In this document: positions 46,940 to 58,745 of the stretch, in pieces
How the letters are laid out: each line of letters opens with the position of its first letter
How positions within the stretch are numbered: position 1 is the first letter of the stretch
Assembly (NCBI RefSeq): GCF_020520425.1
Contig: NC_079488.1
Coordinates: forward strand, 90,129,285-90,193,284
DNA length: 64,000 bases
Source of the DNA: Spinacia oleracea
Taxonomy: Eukaryota > Streptophyta > Magnoliopsida > Caryophyllales > Amaranthaceae
Direction of reading: 5' to 3'
The notes under the pieces: generated by a model
Seen by the model: the letters and a program-made list of their open reading frames with translations, nothing else
Databases searched by the model: none
Told to the model about the DNA's origin: nothing
Translations under genes and position numbers: made by a program

Positions 46940-47300
46940 TACTATTACATAATTGACTTTAAGTAACACCCAAAAAGTGTTACATAAATAGGTTAAAGTG
47001 TTATCATAGACCATAGGTAAGAGTTTAATGGGTGTTACATCCGCCCATGTTCGTTATGCTCTTAGGTAACACTTTTTCAACCTATAGTAACACTTTTACA
47101 AGTGATACCATAATCTCTCTTATGTAACACTTTTTATTAACTATTGTAGCATTTTTAAAGTGTTACTCAGAATCTCTTAAGTAACATTTTTCAACCATCA
47201 ATTTACCAATAGTAACACTTTATTTGATATTTTATATCACTTTTTACCCTATTTTTTTACACCTTATTAATTATTAAGTAACATTTTGCTATTAATATGT
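46940..47300. repeat. cluster of GTAACACTTTTT repeats
   Basis: At least eight copies of GTAACACTTT or its inverse lie every 20-50 bases. The start CACCACCAGCAAAAATTACT (46926) is one base away from a CACTA-type start. It may be the subterminal part of a damaged CACTA element; no opposite end was found. Confidence 0.4.
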
Positions 47301-47359
47301 AGCATTGTAATAATAGTAATAAAATAATAACAATTACAATATAATTTTTTTTTTAAATA

Positions 47360-47711
47360 CTCCCTCCGTCCCAGAATACTCGTTACACTTTCCTTTTTCA
47401 TTCGTCCCAGATTACTCGTTACACTTTTTTTCCAACCCATTTTAGGAAAGTTTTTATTACTATACTCCGTATATTTTAATAGATGTCCCTTTCCCATTTT
47501 GGCCCACCACACAAATATTGTAATTACGACTCTCCTAACATTCAATATAAAAATATCATACATTCTCTTTCCTCTAATATTAAAATACCCCACTAACTTC
47601 TATCACATCTACTTTTTAATAAAATAATTAATAATTGATAACCGCACTACTACTTATCGCATTAAAGTGTGTGCCCTGGAGAGTGTAACGACTATTGTGG
47701 AACGGAGAGAG
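47360..47711. mobile_element. Stowaway-type MITE
   Basis: Left end CTCCCTCCGTCCCAGAATAC and inverted right end CTCTCTCCGTTCCACAATAG, with TA on both sides. Confidence 0.75.
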
Positions 47712-47751
47712 TATTATTATTAGTGTTTAGTAATAATAATATAGAAATTTT

Positions 47752-48238
47752 GTAATTTACTACCTTAAAAATACACCACTTTTGTATTAACTATCTTATA
47801 TGTTTTGGTTTGGAATAACTACCACTTTACAATTTTTTAATTTTAAAGATATTTATTTCATTTCTTAATAATTTAAAGTGATTCAAAGTTCATTATTTTC
47901 CTTTTTTCCATAGGGGTTTCATCGAGAACGATATTTCAAAACAATTCGTTTGATATTTCACAAATATTTTAAAAACTTCACTAATATTTTTTAATTCGTT
48001 TTATCTTTTATAAAATTTTAAAAGCAAGGTCTCTATGGAATCCTTACACATAAGGAGAAGAAAGGGTTTTGAATCACTTAAAACGATTAAGAAACGAAAG
48101 AGATATCTTAATTTTAAATGAGAAAGCCGGAAAGTGGTAGTGATTCCAAAACAAAATCATACTTTAAGGTATTAAATTACAAAAATATTTTCATAAGGTA
48201 CTAAATACAAAAGTGGTGTGTTTTTAAGGTAGTAAATA
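47752..48238. mobile_element. foldback-type element with long inverted ends
   Basis: The left arm (TTACTACCTTAAAAATACAC...GGAATAACTACCACTTT) is repeated in inverse on the right (AAAGTGGTAGTGATTCC...GTGTTTTTAAGGTAGTAAAT). The arms span over 80 bases each with small gaps. No duplication was clear, so the superfamily is unknown. Confidence 0.6.
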
Positions 48239-48247
48239 CCAAAAAAT

Positions 48248-48279
48248 CCTAATAATAATAATAATAATAATAATAATCC

Positions 48280-48341
<62 letters not shown>

Positions 48342-48342
48342 T
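48248..48342. repeat. (AAT)n microsatellite
   Basis: About thirty AAT units with one CCT interruption. Confidence 0.95.
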
Positions 48343-48419
48343 TGTGTAATATTATTAATAATAAAAATAATAACAACAATACTAATACATATGAATTTAC
48401 ACAACTGAAATTTCAGTCA

Positions 48420-48890
48420 CAGGGGCGAAACCCTCTCTCTCTCTAAAAACCCCTTCTCCCAAAAACTTAAACCCTAGCCGCCGCCACCACCACTAGCAGG
48501 CTCGTTGGTGGCCGGAGCACCTCTGCTCGCTCAGGTCGCTGGCGAGCCTGCTAATTTTAGCGCTTCACCGTTCCTAGTGAGTTAATCTTTGTAGATCGTG
48601 TAGTTTTCCGGCAGAGAAGTGAAAGAGGAACCAAGCCGCCACCGTCTCGCGATTTCTCCATCCTCTTAGTTCGTCGATCTCGCCGGATTTCTTGTTCAAA
48701 ATTAGTCATCCCTGTCGTGTTCGAGTGGGGAGTTGTTGTGTTCAAATAAGGATATATTGATCGGATCAAAGTTCACAACCTCGGCATCCTATAACCAAAG
48801 CTATCTCAACCGCCGCCGACGATAATCTCGCCGGTAAAGGTAAAAGTTTAGGGTTAGGGTTTCTTGTTTGGGTTAGGATTTTGCTAGTTT
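48420..48890 (+). other. 5'-leader-like sequence cut by a retrotransposon
   Basis: The stretch begins with CTCTCTCTCT and AAACCCTAGCCGCCGCC, as plant 5' leaders do, and ends with a donor-like CGCCGGTAAAGG near 48830. No long frame is present. The LTR at 48891 breaks whatever followed, so it may be the head of a destroyed host gene. Confidence 0.35.
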
Positions 48891-50280
48891 TGTTAGGTTA
48901 TGATTCATATGACAAAACATAAATCATGCGAAAAAACCATAAATCCAGGAAAGCATATTATTTACACATAATCATTTAGCATAGTTTAGATGCATACACT
49001 TTGTTGCGTGCCTTCCCTAGCTGCGCCCGAACCGAACAAGAACAAGTCTTTAGGACTCCAAATGTCGTCCCTCCGTAGATAGTCCACAGCACGTCCGGAT
49101 CCGCCTTAAGCTTGACCAACTAGGATCGCCCTTAAGGTACTTAGAATTTTCGGCTATTGTAGGCAATTATGTGACTGAATTTTTTGCTCTCAAAAATCAC
49201 TTTGAATACTTGAATACTTTAATTGTATCTATAAATTATGACCCTAGGCACCTATTTATAGAGGTATGGAAAAGGAACTGGAATCCTATTAGGATACGAA
49301 TTAATTAAACTAGAATCCTAATAGAATTCTTATTTTAATTAATTCATCCTTTTAGGTTTAGGAATTTAATCATATGTCGAAACCTGATAGCTTTAGGATT
49401 CGTATAGCACACAAACACACACACGCACGCACAACAGCCCACGAGGGGCGCCATGCGCGCGCGCAGCCCGCGAGCTCGCAGCCCATTGCCACGAGGCCCA
49501 CACGCTGCCGCAGCCTTGGCGCGCGCTGGGCCTGGCGCAGCCTTGGCTGGTGCGTTGTGGCGCGCTGGCTTGCTGGGCGATGGCCCGGCTTCGTGCTGGG
49601 CCTTCGTCTGGCAGGCCTCGTCCGATGCTAATTCGTACGATACGCTTCCGATTAAATTCCCAGTTCCGGAATTCATTTCCGATACGAACAATATTTAATA
49701 TTTCCGATTCTGGAATTATTTTCCGTTTCGAACAAATATTTAATATTTCCGTTTCCGGAATTATTTTCCGATTCCGATAATATTTCCGATTCTGACAATA
49801 TTTCCGTTTCCGGCAATATTTCCGATTCCGGCAATATTTCCATTTCCGATAATATTTTCCGATACATACCATGTTTCCGTTTTCGGCAACATCTACGACT
49901 TGGATAATATTTATATTTCCGATACGATCCATATTTCCGTTTCCGGCAACATCATCGTTTCCGGAGTATTCATTTCTTGCCTTGTGACGATCTCAGCTCC
50001 CACTTAAACCAAGATCCGTCGATTCCGAATATCCATAGATGGAGTATTTAATGCCATTAAATACTTGATCCGTTTACGTACTATTTGTGTGACCCTACGG
50101 GTTCAGTCAAGAGTAAGCTGTGGATTAATATCATTAATTCCACTTGAACTGAAGCGGCCTCTAGCTAGGCATTCAGCTTACTTGATCTCACTGAATTATT
50201 AACTTGTTAATTAATACTGAACCGCACATATTAGACTTAACATAGAATGCATACTTGGACCAAGGGCATTATTTCCTTCA
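48891..50280 (-). repeat. 3' LTR of the second copia-type element
   Basis: 1390 bp with the same ends as the other LTRs. The segment about 49150-49640, including the GC-rich part, differs strongly from the first element, while the outer parts and the TTTCCG array are nearly the same. Confidence 0.9.
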
Positions 50281-53116
50281 GTCTCCCACTTGTCCTTAGG
50301 GACAAGTGTGCATTTCCTAATTCCTTTGTCGCTCGATGCTTGCTCTTGAACATAAGGTAAGAGTTGTCATCCTTATTATGTCCAGAGGTGTTCCTCGATT
50401 TCAGAGTTCAACTGATCAAATAAACAGATAATCATAGCCTATGATTCATCCGAGCACGGCCATGCATTTCACAGTTTCTAGCTCTCCGAGTGGCCTTGTA
50501 CAACTTTTAAGCATCTCATCCCGATTTATGGGAGGACAATCCCAATCTTGCGATCTTGAGATTAGACTTCGTTTGATAGGTGATTACCTGAGCGTTGCCT
50601 TTATAGCCTCCTTTTACGGTGCGACGGTTGGTCAACGTCAAAGCAACCAGTTCTCAAACAAGTAATCTCAAATCACTCAGGTATTGAAGATTTAGTGTCT
50701 AATAATTTTAATGAAATTTACTTATGACAGATTTTCATCTCTTACAGTAAAGTTTCATAGGTCTTGTCCGATACTAGTCTTCCCAAAGTAAGTATCTATG
50801 CAAATGATTATGACATTGCCATGTCCACATAGTTCAAGAAACAGAACTACTAGTCATCTTGCATTCTAGTCGTCTAACGTTTTCTATGCGTCCAATTTTA
50901 TAGAAAACTCCGACTAGGTACCATTTTCAACCTTTGACATTCAAGTTCACTTGATAGACATTTCTTAGTCACAGGACTGGTCCTGACAGTCTATCTTGAA
51001 TATATCGTCAAATTGAAGGGACTCATCATTTAATACTAAACCAAGATTAAATGGAATATGAAAAATACATTTCATATATGATAAATGTTCAACTCCAACG
51101 TTTTACAACCATGGGCCTCTAACCCATCTTTAAAACATTTCATGGAATTCAAAGCGATGCTTGATTTCCAGTGCTACAATGTGAGTGTTGCTTCTCACTT
51201 GTTGCATAGGTTTAGTTATCATGCTTTGCTAATCTTAATATCCTTTTCATCGAATGTTCTTCGAGATATGATGATAAGACCTTTTGAGTATGTTTATTTT
51301 GTGATCTAGTCTTTCTTGCTACATTAGTGGTTCTACGCATTTTGCAATGAAGAACCATTAAGTCAACAGACATGTGATCTTCCCAAGTTCAATGAAGAAC
51401 TCATATAAACAACTCTATTTTATTGCTTCTTAGGCAATAATTACTTTTACTTCAACTGTATAGGTTGCTAGTGATGCTTTGTTTGGAATTACTTATCCAA
51501 GCAGTTCACAGATATGTGGAATACTTTCCAGCTGTATCTTAGAACATAGAAATTAATATTTTAATATCCCACGCAACAACTCATGGTCTCCAATCCATGT
51601 TGCCATTTCAAAACACGATGCTCTATAGCTCGTCCTTATCAATGGTTAACTCCAAAGGGTCTTGCTTGATCCTTTGCCAGTGTTTATGCGTGTAGCATCA
51701 ATATTTAGCATATCTTTATTTCCTTGAATCAAGAACTATTCCTATGTACCTTTTCAAGTACCATAAGTATTCTTGATCTCAATCTAGCTGATCTTCACTT
51801 AGATCAATAGAGATTGGTATATGTTCGTCATGCCTAAAGTCATACGATACGTTTTTGGCGATCCTCGTATTATATCATACATGATAAATTATTTTGCAGA
51901 ATAATTCCCAATTGAATTCTATTCATGTAAGTTTAGCTCATCTAGTCTCAGTAGATACTAAATCCAGCTAAATTCTTTGACATATAATATAGGTTAAGAA
52001 TCTTACTTAGATCCTTTGATGTTTAACTTAGTAAATGTTTATACATAGTTCAAACATTCTTCACTTAGATTTATTCACATGGGTCGAATATCTCCAATGG
52101 AGTCTTCCGTGTTTGATTTAGTAAATGCCATTACTTAATCTAAAACATTAATATAAGATCTTTGTAAATAGATCTTAATACCCAGTATGTACTAAGTTTC
52201 GCCTTGGTCCATCATTGATGAATAATTTCAAACCTAAGTCATTAGCATTTGAATGTTATTTCACAATAGAGAGATATGTGTGATACACATACACTACAAG
52301 AAAATGACCATTTAGCGACGGATTTTTGTAACCGTACAAATATCGGTTTCTAAATTACTACTGGTCAAGTGTCAGTCGCCACTTTGGTACGGAAGTATTT
52401 TCGGTCCCTATTTAGCTTCGGATTATCATTCAGTCACAACAATCTGTAACAAATTACCTACTAAGCATACGTTGGTCACTAATTATTTACTGAAATAATT
52501 TTAGTCACTATTTAATTACCAACAAAATTTCAGTCACAAATTTTAGTCACTAAATAGTTACAGAAATACTTTTTAGTCACTATTTTGATATAAAACAATT
52601 TCAATCCCCATATAGCGACAGACACGATTTCAGTCGCAATGCGTTAGTCACAAAACAAGGACTAGCTAATTTTCTGTCACTTATTAGTTACAGTTAATGT
52701 TCTGTCACAAATTCCAGTCGCAATTTTATTACCAACTAAATTTCAGTCACTAGTTAAACACTGAATAACTTATGGTCCCTATTCCACTACGAAGATAATA
52801 TTGACTATAATTTTTCGATTGAAATAAGACATGAGTGTGCTTGTACGTACGTATAAAATCAATACAAGCACGAATATAACCAAACTATATATTCACGTAC
52901 GACACGACAAGTTAAATATATGTAATCTTGTACTTCCTTTGTTACGTTCCTGAAAGTTTTCCATTTCTTTGGGCACGTACACTTGCCAATGCACATTTTG
53001 TAGCGTTAACATCTCTAATTACATGTTAGGGAAAAATATACATTTTTGATATTTTTAAAATACTGGCCGAGACGAAATAAACAATACCCACATGATTACA
53101 TTTTTTTTCTTACATA

Positions 53117-54064
53117 TCCTATATAATAATAAAAAAGTCATTGACTTATGTGATGCCTCCAAATCTCCAATGAAGCAATTCTATACACTCCCGCCAAAAG
53201 TACTTAAATCCCTCCAAAACAACCATCACAAAATTTAAATATTGAAGAAACAAACTCCCATTTAATAACTTCCCAAATAAAACTTTAGCAAAAACAAAAA
53301 CCACCTAAATTTATGGTACACTTTTCTCTCTCTCTCTCTCTCTCTCTCTCCCTCTCTCTCCTCAATTTGTAAAAGCTTTATTTGCCCTTTTGTACCATGG
53401 TTCACGGCTACACAAGAAGAGTGCACATTTGACATTTCCAGAGGGGGCAAGCTGCATGCAGTTTCTAGGGTTTTGATTTCAGAAGCTTCAGAACCATATA
53501 TGTTCTCTATCAATCGAATTGCTTTTTTTTAAATGAAAATTTGTTGTTTGGGGATTAAACGTCTAAGCCCATGCATGTCGTTGATTGCTACTATATGGGA
53601 TGGATCTGATTGGGATACCGATGAGGCCGGTATAATATCAACCACGGATATGATCCGTGTGTGGCCGAATTTACCGGCGTTGTGACTCTTGGGTGTGCAT
53701 TCGACCCAATACAAATTCCATCAGGTTGCGGTGAAATAACACTTGAAGGATTACGAGACTATGAGGAGTTTAGGAGGCAATAACTGACATATTCCTATTG
53801 CAGTGATAAGAAGAGGTATACCACACCTTTGCCTGAGTGTTTGGTTGGTCCAACATGTGGACTTGCGTATTATTAGGCCAAATATTCTATATGTTTTTTT
53901 TAATATTTTCAATTAAGTTATTCATTTGGAGGATTATAATTCATTCTCCATTCATTTGATTCATTCATGTTATTGAAAAATAGTTGTAAAAGAGGGACGG
54001 ATCCAGGAATCCAGTAAAGGGGTATTTTTATAGGTATCCGTGCAATAGCACGGGCACAAACTAG
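53117..54064 (+). mobile_element. Helitron, non-autonomous, 948 bp
   Basis: The 5' end is TCCTATATAATAATAAAAAA, preceded by A. The 3' end is a perfect hairpin CCGTGC-AATA-GCACGG, then GCACAAACTAG followed by T. This is the canonical Helitron layout in an AT target. The interior has a (CT)n tract at 53322-53360 and a GC-balanced piece (53570-53790) that may be a captured exon; I do not recognise it. Confidence 0.75.
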
Positions 54065-54224
54065 TTGGAAAGAAATTAAAAGAAATTCACGTACCTACTA
54101 TATCATTTTCATCTTATTTTAATAAATTCAACTCGCTCTCCGAGCTATAACTTTGTGTCGGTCAAACTGTATCTTTTAATTAAATACAGAAAGAGTAATT
54201 TTCGAACATCTATATATACTCACT

Positions 54225-54347
<123 letters not shown>

Positions 54348-54997
54348 CTCCTTAATTAAATTCTTTAAAGTAGTTTTCATATGAGATCGCTTGTGCATAG
54401 GACTACGTACTAATGATATTATCATTAAGAAACATGACTATATATTGATAAAATGTAACCTCCATTACATAATATAATGATTCTTATGTTTAATTATTAT
54501 TAATTCATATATGGTCAAATTAAATTTTTATGTTTAATTATTAGTATAAATAATAGAAATTTGATTTGTGGGATCTCATTGTAATTATTTCAATGTAAAT
54601 TTTCTAAATTTTCAATATATTTTTATAATTTTTACTAATGTAAAATTAAAACTATCAATGTCTCAAAGTAGTGCATTGGAGACCACATATTATAAAAAAA
54701 GTGAGAAACATTATGGAATGTAGAGATTATTTGATTAGAAAGTATAACTAGTTGTTTGATTATGATTATTGAACATAACTATTTAATCAGTATGTGTAAT
54801 TAATTTGAAAATATTACTTGGTAAAAAAAGTTGATTTATATATAAAACCATCAGAATATATAAGTTAATTTCTTTTTGAATTCTTTAATATGTAAGTATT
54901 CACAAGTAATTCCTCCATTCGGTAAACTCTTAATTTGTTTAATAACTAAGACCAAGATAATATTTTTTATACTTAAGGAAGATATCTTAAACTAATA

Positions 54998-55239
54998 CTT
55001 CCTCTGTTCATAAATATTCGCAACGTTTGATATTTTGACACTATTCGTATATTCCACTTTGACTATTGTATGAAACATAGTCATGCGAGATCTGGTTAGA
55101 TTCGTCCAAATACATATTTTCAAAAGATCAACTTTTTATAATTTTTGTTTGAAGAAAATTTAAGATATTGACGATCTAAAATGTGCATTGACATGCGTGA
55201 AAGTGACAAACATTGCGAGTATTTATGAACGACGGGAAG
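54998..55239. mobile_element. Stowaway-type MITE
   Basis: Left end CTTCCTCTGTTCATAAATAT and inverted right end CTTCCCGTCGTTCATAAATA, with TA flanks. Confidence 0.72.
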
Positions 55240-55696
55240 TATATCGTTTGCTAAATAACCTAATATATTATTGTTACGTTTATCCTATTTTTTAAAGTGA
55301 AATCACAATTGATTCATGTGATCAATTTATTTCATTAAAGTAAGAAATGAGGATAAATACCACCTCCTATTTAGGGGTTTGTTTTCTTTGTTCTACCTAC
55401 TTAAACTTTGTTCTATTTTTAGTACTATGTATATATATTTCACCGTGTTACTCCTTTTATCATAATAATTACACATTACTATCATATATCTTACGTTACC
55501 CACTATTGTCCATTATTTTACTACCTCTTTTTATCGATCATATAAACATGAGACTACAATAATTGGGTACCTAAAAAACCCGAAGGAAGTATAAATTTCA
55601 AAAGAAAATTATTTTTCGGGTAGAATTTGTGAGTCAAATCAAGACTATAGCTAACACAAAATATTACTATAAAGTATAAAGTAACAATAACAAATA

Positions 55697-56051
55697 CTCC
55701 CTCCGTCTCTTTTTATTTTTTACGTTTTTCTTTTTGGATATTTCAAAATGTTCTTTACATTTCCTTTTATATTATCACATAAATTACTTAGTATTCTATC
55801 AAAATTTGTGTCCAATTATTATTTTAACCAATTAAATTCATTGGATCATTTAATCTCTCACACTTTTCCATTGTGACATACAATTTTTCTCATTTTCCAA
55901 TATCAGAATTTTGATAAAAGTGAAAACATTATAAATAAACGTAATTTATCTTGTTTAAATAAAAAAAATTGAGGAATCTCGATGCAAATTAATTAATCGC
56001 TAAAACGCGTGAAAAATGTCAAACGTAAAAAACAAAAAGAGACGGAGGGAG
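55697..56051. mobile_element. Stowaway-type MITE
   Basis: Left end CTCCCTCCGTCTCTTTTTAT and inverted right end CTCCCTCCGTCTCTTTTTGT are nearly perfect inverted copies, with TA flanks, so it is a young insertion. Confidence 0.8.
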
Positions 56052-56608
56052 TAATTAAATACTAAATTTACAAGTCAAACCCCTTAAAAACTGCATACTC
56101 CAACATATTCTTATCAAAATGGGAGGTTTTCTAAATCTATACTGGGCATACCATTAAATTATTAAAATGATATATTAGCATTAAAATAATATTATCTGTT
56201 ATAGTTGGACAAAAACAGTGAAAAAAGAAAAGGAAAAACCTTATTCATGTGAGCGCCAAACAAAAAGTTAGAGAGAGACTGAAATTTTCATTTTGCGCCA
56301 TCAACCAAAACACCAAAAACTTGAGCGCCATAACCAAATCAGTAAATTTGAGTAACCAAATAGTTTCAGCAAAAATCAAAACCATTCATAGGTTTCTCTC
56401 TCCTCCTTTGTTTTCTCTCTTCATAACCAGAAGAAACTTCTCCCTTTCTCTTTCAGATTTGAAGTGCGGTTTTCTTAATCAAATTTATTGGATGCAAACA
56501 CTGTGATTCATATCTTATGATAATGGTCCGGATTTTTATTTTTCGATGTTCTTCCAACCCTAATTTTATCTCCAAGTTTCGCGTTTCGAGTAGCTAGCTG
56601 TTAGGCCG

Positions 56609-56761
56609 GCTGACCAGACCGCAATTAGCTTAAGACCTGGTGGTGGTGGAAGCAATCGAGGCCCTCGATTTCTCGGACCCCGATTCGATTCTTCTTCTTC
56701 ATCGACTTATGCTGCTGCTGCCTCTGACAATCTTCGTCCTCATGGCGCCGCCTCGATCAAG
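56609..56761 (+). pseudogene. captured exon resembling the N-terminus of eIF(iso)4G, copy 1
   Basis: The frame reads ADQTAISLRPGGGGSNRG, later RFDSSSSSTY and LRPHGAASIK, then a GT donor at 56762. From memory, plant eIF(iso)4G, a translation initiation scaffold, begins with a DQT(V/I)xSLRPGGG segment followed by a serine-rich stretch and an RPHG-like segment. Upstream (56230-56580) is leader-like sequence with pyrimidine tracts. The expected start codon just before ADQT is absent. Only the first exon and part of its intron were kept, so no working factor is made. Confidence 0.5.
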
Positions 56762-56966
56762 GTCTGTAAACTTTTTGGGTCTAGATCTGTTGATTTTAAT
56801 TGATTTAGCTATTTTTATGATCTGGGATTTGTTTGTTCTTCACTTTTGTTAAGTGGGTATTGGTTTTTTGGATCTGGGTTTGTTGTTATTGACCTGGTTT
56901 TGTTTTATTGTGTTTTTTGTTGGTAAAGTTTTGAACTTTTTGTGTTTTGAATGGTGGATTTTTATG
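56619..56966 (+). repeat. direct repeat, unit 1 (exon plus intron start)
   Basis: This 348-bp unit recurs at 58399-58745 with few changes, covering most of the captured exon and about 200 bases of intron. Confidence 0.9.
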
Positions 56967-58398
56967 GTGAATACTTTTGAATGGTGAATGAAAACCCTAG
57001 TGTTTTCTTTCAAGCTAAAAAGGGTCTTAGACATGGGGATCCCTTTTCTGTCTGCTCTTGGAATTGATTTTCTATCCAGATTCAAGATTGAAATGAGTGA
57101 GAATCCTGATTTTTTATTTTCATACTATGCGTGAAAAACTGCAGATTACTATTTTCAACCAGATTACTAATTTATTTGTTTATGGATAATCGGATAATTT
57201 TCTGTAGTGGTAATACTGTTTTCGTGAGGAGGTAATTTTCAGCTTCATGAAGTTCTCTAAACTCTAAAGCATAAAAGGGACTTGAATTGGACGGACAAAA
57301 GCAGTATTTACATATGTGGCTTCTATAAACTGTAAGCCTACCATTAGATATGAGAGCCAGATCTTTCTACTCCTAAGGTGCTAAAAGTAGTTCAGAGATT
57401 TTGTCGGACTTGGCTCACTACTGATCAGTCCAAGAGAGCTTTGGTGGCTAGGGATCAACATTGTCTTCCTAAGTCTAAAGAAGTCCAGGAGGTTGGGATC
57501 TGTTAGATCTATCTGTTTGGAATGAAGCAGCTATAGGTTGTGGCAATTAAACAAGATAAGGTTTGGATAGGGTGACATCATTCTTATAATATCAGGTTTG
57601 ATGACATTTGGACAATGCCAGTATGGCTGTACCAAATGGTTTGATTTGTTTTCCAAGGTTGTGTTCAGGACGACAAGTTCTCCATCAGGAAGCTATAAAA
57701 AAGTTGCATGTTCCTGTTACTTTTTTTCCATACAAAAAATGTTCTGTAATAAACTGGCTAGCCCAAAAGGAATTTTTGTCAAATCGATGACTATCCTGCA
57801 CAACTTTTCTACCAAAGATAGAATGATGTAGTGGAGTATTCAAACTCATGGAGAATATAGAGGATATATTCCTTCGTTGTTCTTTTTCTGGCCTAATATT
57901 TTGCAGGTTCTTAAGCTTGTAAGAGATTACCTTCCTCATGATCTTGAAGTGCAGCAAGATGCCAAAGCTTATAGGAGAAAAGTAAAAAATAACGAGTGTA
58001 GAATGTGTTTGCATAGACTCTATAGTGGCTTGGGGATGTTTTCAGAATTATTATATTTAGACTCTATAGTGGCTTGTCGTACCTCTGAATTTACTTAAAT
58101 GTTGTTACATTTCTGTAATTAGCTTTACTCACGAGGTTTCCTTTCTCTCAACCCTTCCTATAAGGTGGGATGTTAGGTTCAAGTTTTATGGTTCTAGTTA
58201 GTTGTTCTGGTGTTTTTGAATTTGCTTAATGTGTGTTCACTCTTTTCTAGATCAGTAATAATACGTCGAAGGTTCCCCACTACTTCCCCTAGTGGGAATG
58301 TGGGATTCCGAGCTGTATCTCAGTCCCGGCGTAGCTGATCATCTGTATCAGGACCCTTAATTTACTTAAATGTGGGATTTCGAGCTGTATCTCAGTCC

Positions 58399-58745
58399 CG
58401 CAATTAGCTTAAGACCTGGTGGTGGTGGAAGCAATTAAGGCCCTCGATTTCTCGTACCCCGATTCGATTCTTCTTCTTCATCGACTTATGCTGTTGCTGT
58501 CTCTGACAATCTTCGTCCTCATGGCGCCGCCTCGGTCAAGGTCTGTAAAATTTTTGGGTCTAGATCTGTTGATTTTAATTGATTTAGTTGTTTTTATGAT
58601 CTGGGATTTGTTTGTTCTTCACTTTTGTTAAGTGGGTATTTGTTTTTTGGATCTGGGTTTGTTGTTATTGATCTGGTTTTGTTTTATTGTGTTTTTTGTT
58701 GGTAAAGTTTTGAACTTTTTGTGTTTTGAATGGTGGATTTTTATG
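58399..58745 (+). pseudogene. captured eIF(iso)4G-like exon, copy 2
   Basis: Same exon and intron start as at 56619-56966, with an in-frame TAA at 58436-58438 and a few base changes (for example TCTCGTACCCC for TCTCGGACCCC). The donor follows at 58541. Between the copies lie 1.4 kb of unrecognised sequence. The second copy is clearly non-coding. Confidence 0.55.
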
